Positions 5,291 through 7,197 of a stretch of 7,197 bases of DNA are shown here, piece by piece. The stretch's first letter is position 1, and each line of letters opens with the position of its first letter. The notes under the pieces are model-generated. The model did no database searches, was not told the origin of the DNA, and was given only the letters and a program-made list of their open reading frames with translations. The translations under genes were made by a program, and so were the position numbers. The DNA comes from Phycisphaerae bacterium (GTDB lineage: Bacteria > Planctomycetota > Phycisphaerae > UBA1845 > UTPLA1), in the NCBI GenBank assembly GCA_016935885.1, contig JAFGQA010000371.1:1-7197 (forward strand), read 5' to 3'.

Positions 5291-5818
5291 ATGGTTCGAC
5301 ATTCACGATTGCGCGTGTCGGTCAAGTTTATTGCCGCGTCTTGTTCTATGTTGGTCGTCCTTCTAGGTGTTTTGAGTTTGCGATGGGGCGTGACTTGGCT
5401 TAGTCCATCAAAGCACTATGCGATTGGGTGGCTGAGAGGGGGCGTCGTCGTGGGGTGGGTTCCGGAGGGGTGGCGAGGTGGCATGATTACAGTTCTCAAT
5501 AGCCCGGGATTGGTTATGGAGAGTTACGAACTGGACTGTAGATTCGGAATGTTACCGCAGTCCGGAACAAGCTTGCCTATGCGGTTTCACTCGATTCCGA
5601 TATGGATGTTGTTGCTCGGTACCGTGCTCGCCACTTCGTTTCTGTTGTGGCGGGACCGCAGTCGCCCGTCTCCAGGTCGCTGCCAGGAATGCGGCTACGA
5701 CCTCACCGGCAACACGAGCGGCATCTGCCCCGAGTGCGGCACGCCCATCGCCGACGACGTGAAGAGGAAGCTGGCTGCTAACGAGCCCAAGGCGACGAAC
5801 GATGTGTTCAAGAAATAA
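5291..5818 (+). CDS. Planctomycete membrane protein with C-terminal zinc ribbon
   Basis: 175 residues, function unknown. A basic start (MVRHSRLRVSVK) leads into membrane helix 1 (about 12-31). An extracytoplasmic part (about 35-100) rich in Gly, Trp and Val strands follows, then membrane helix 2 (about 103-120, IPIWMLLLGTVLATSFLLW), an Arg-rich turn and a zinc ribbon with Cys131, Cys134, Cys146 and Cys149 (CQECGYDLTGN, CPECGTPI). By the positive-inside rule the ribbon is cytoplasmic. This layout, two helices flanking a small sheet and ending in a CGYDL...CPECG ribbon, is common in planctomycetes, in many copies per genome and with no assigned role as far as I know. The ATG at 5291 is chosen because the usual short basic segment follows directly; a TTG at 5258 is a weaker alternative. 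The ribbon DNA is nearly the same as in the next gene. Confidence 0.8.
   Translation: MVRHSRLRVSVKFIAASCSMLVVLLGVLSLRWGVTWLSPSKHYAIGWLRGGVVVGWVPEGWRGGMITVLNSPGLVMESYELDCRFGMLPQSGTSLPMRFHSIPIWMLLLGTVLATSFLLWRDRSRPSPGRCQECGYDLTGNTSGICPECGTPIADDVKRKLAANEPKATNDVFKK
5690..5763 (+). repeat. Zinc-ribbon DNA cassette, copy 1
   Basis: 74 bases, aligned by eye without gaps to 6949-7022, with 68 matches (differences at offsets 6, 9, 27, 51, 57 and 70). It encodes CGYDLTGNTSGICPECGTPIADD. The coding DNA before it is unrelated between the two genes. Confidence 0.85.
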
Positions 5819-6297
5819 CAGCGACCGAGACGCGCATCTTGGACGACGGGTGGCCGGGGGCCCGATTGTATTGATCTCCGAAGAGCATTGAGGGTGGAGG
5901 ACAGTGTGTCCAATCGCAGTGCAGCATCTGGGTACGACGTCCTTGGCCGACGGATCGAGCTTGCATGCCCCTTACGCCGCGCAAGGGGTCAACCGTCACA
6001 TTGTGTGGTTCTCGCACCTGTACAGCACAAGGGATCGGCACGGTTCTTCAGCGACACGCCAGCAGCCCATGCCGTTTGCTTGGCAGCCGGAGGTGCGTCC
6101 TGCACGAATTACTATGCCTGCCGATATTGCACAGGCACATGGCGCTTGGGTCCTTTATGTGCGAGGCCAATGTGCCGCCACCTCCACCAGTTGGCCCCAC
6201 GCACCCTGCGCGATGGCCCGTTTCTCGAACAATCGTGGGAGGTACTGCGTGTACCAGCGGACTCCACAGCAGTTACTGTGCTTGTCCTTGATCGCGA
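5819..6297. other. Gap between the two zinc-ribbon genes, coding status unclear
   Basis: 479 bp. All three forward frames are open over long parts. One, from GTG 5904 to TGA 6308, would give 134 residues and overlap the next gene's ATG at 6298 by 11 bases, a layout seen in coupled genes. Its product has no Lys, very few acidic residues and no recognisable motif. Another frame, ending at 6343, gives a more protein-like tail (WEVLRVPADSTAVTVLVLDREWRVIP). No choice could be supported; it may be non-coding or a frame-broken relic. No terminator hairpin was found. Confidence 0.35.
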
Positions 6298-7077
6298 ATG
6301 GCGAGTGATTCCATCGCTCCTTTCGAGGCGACGCGAGTATTGATGCAGCAGCAAGTACTCAAAACGGTCCGCCCTATTGGACATCGTGTCTGTCGACTAC
6401 TAAAATGGGCAGGCTTGTCGATGTGCATTCTGACGACTATAGCATGGGCAGTAAGTTGTCGATGGCACGTTCTGTACGCACCCAAGTGTGGGCTCATCAT
6501 AGTGGAATATGGCCTGATTGAGGTCACGTGGCCGAATCCTTTTCATATCGCGGATGCGCCAGAGTTGTATTGGGATGATGCGCGGTTGCATCCACCTCCT
6601 TCTTATCGAGCGTTTATCAACGTCTTGAAATCAAGAGATCCTGTTCGCAACGTTCGCAGTATTGCACTGCCACTATGGATGCCCCTCGCCCTGGCTGCAA
6701 TCGTAACCTACTGGCTGTGGTGCATCCAAGACCGACGAATTGGCAAATGGGTCGGGACAGTAATTGGTCTTGCCTTCTTGGTGCTGTGCGCACTCGTATC
6801 TTGGGGGGTGCCTATCCTCCCAGTTAGCGGGACCGTCTTGTTGATCTTCGTCTTCTACGGCATACTCCTATCTCTCAGCTTCGGCATCCCAGCATCGATG
6901 CTCTGGTGGTATGAGTGGAGGCGCATTCCTGCTGGGCACTGCCGTGAGTGCGGTTATGACCTCACCGGCAACACAAGCGGCATCTGCCCCGAGTGCGGTA
7001 CGCCGATCGCCGACGACTTGAATGGCAAGCTGACAAGGAACGATCCTGAACGTACCACAGATCCGCCCAAGGAATGA
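6298..7077 (+). CDS. Polytopic membrane protein with C-terminal zinc ribbon
   Basis: 259 residues, function unknown. Likely membrane helices: about 37-53 (WAGLSMCILTTIAWAVS), 121-141 (SIALPLWMPLALAAIVTYWL), 151-171 and 176-203. Between helices 1 and 2 lies an outside segment with YAPKCGLIIVEYGLIEVTW, like the small sheet domain of the related two-helix proteins. The end is a zinc ribbon with Cys215, Cys218, Cys230 and Cys233. Compared with the gene at 5291 it has an extra helix pair before the ribbon and no shared sequence outside the ribbon. The start is uncertain: ATG 6298 gives the longest product and overlaps an upstream open frame, while ATG 6343 (MQQQVLK) gives a shorter tail before helix 1. 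Neither has a strong ribosome site. A regulatory or envelope role is conceivable, but nothing here shows one. Confidence 0.8.
   Translation: MASDSIAPFEATRVLMQQQVLKTVRPIGHRVCRLLKWAGLSMCILTTIAWAVSCRWHVLYAPKCGLIIVEYGLIEVTWPNPFHIADAPELYWDDARLHPPPSYRAFINVLKSRDPVRNVRSIALPLWMPLALAAIVTYWLWCIQDRRIGKWVGTVIGLAFLVLCALVSWGVPILPVSGTVLLIFVFYGILLSLSFGIPASMLWWYEWRRIPAGHCRECGYDLTGNTSGICPECGTPIADDLNGKLTRNDPERTTDPPKE
6949..7022 (+). repeat. Zinc-ribbon DNA cassette, copy 2
   Basis: Second copy of the 74-base segment at 5690-5763 (68 of 74 matches). Four of the six differences are at third codon positions that leave the protein unchanged up to IADD; the last changes the residue after it (Val to Leu). Confidence 0.85.
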
Positions 7078-7132
7078 CATCGATAGGATGCTCCGATGCA
7101 GCGGCATTAGAGCAGTTCACGCTTGCCTGTGA

Positions 7133-7186
7133 CTGTGGCACGGGCGTCTCGCCCGTGAATCCACCGCCGAGACGGCGGTGCCACAG
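7133..7186. repeat. Inverted pair of palindromic half-sites (BIME-like)
   Basis: Outer arms CTGTGGCA (7133-7140) and TGCCACAG (7179-7186) pair over 8 bp. Inside are two hairpins: CGGGCG/CGCCCG around TCT (7141-7155) and CCGCCG/CGGCGG around AGA (7164-7178). Both half-sites read TGTGGCAC, a four-base arm, GTCTC, the complementary arm, then GTG, one on each strand. The arms are GGGC/GCCC in one and CGCC/GGCG in the other. The whole can fold as a three-way junction. It lies 55 bp after the last gene's stop, with no T-run after it. Confidence 0.8.
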
Positions 7187-7197
7187 GTGCATCCAAC

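Overview
The window most likely comes from a GC-rich planctomycete, possibly a Phycisphaerae relative. Four things point there. Two membrane proteins end in a zinc ribbon (CxxC-x11-CxxC around GYDLTGN and PECGTPI) typical of planctomycete membrane proteins. The ECF sigma factor has the planctomycete-style start TRASLLMRIKDR. The exported caspase-like protein ends in a Cys-Gly / hydrophobic / Arg tail. The spaces between genes are packed with short palindromes and small tandem repeats. No tRNA, rRNA, CRISPR array, complete insertion sequence or phage gene was seen.

Layout. Positions 1-3159 hold three minus-strand genes, read right to left: an exported C14 caspase-like (metacaspase) protein with a PPC domain (3159-1723), a gamma-carbonic anhydrase family protein (1607-1071) and a LolA/DUF2092-like lipoprotein (906-118). 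A good intrinsic terminator separates the first two. The last two both stop inside, or at the edge of, a CATCCTT heptamer repeat. A 571-bp divergent intergenic region (3160-3730) separates the metacaspase from a plus-strand ECF-type sigma factor (3731-4306). About 980 bp without an intact gene follows. Its first part (4376-4835) is a dense palindrome cluster that includes four 14-bp tandem units. Its middle (about 4857-5065) looks like the ruin of a zinc-binding anti-sigma factor, with TGA in place of one Zn-ligand Cys. Two plus-strand genes (5291-5818 and 6298-7077) encode membrane proteins with different N-terminal parts but almost the same zinc-ribbon coding DNA. The window ends in an inverted pair of palindromic half-sites (7133-7186).

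How the parts may fit together. The sigma factor and the possible anti-sigma relic suggest a former sigma/anti-sigma pair split by repeat insertion. The metacaspase is divergent from the sigma gene and could be a target of it, but nothing in the sequence proves this. The most unusual non-coding signal is the palindrome family: the two half-sites at 7133-7186 share flanks and loop but differ at two stem base pairs that change together, and related pieces occur at 42-64 and 3376-3391. This suggests a REP/BIME-like mobile or structural element.
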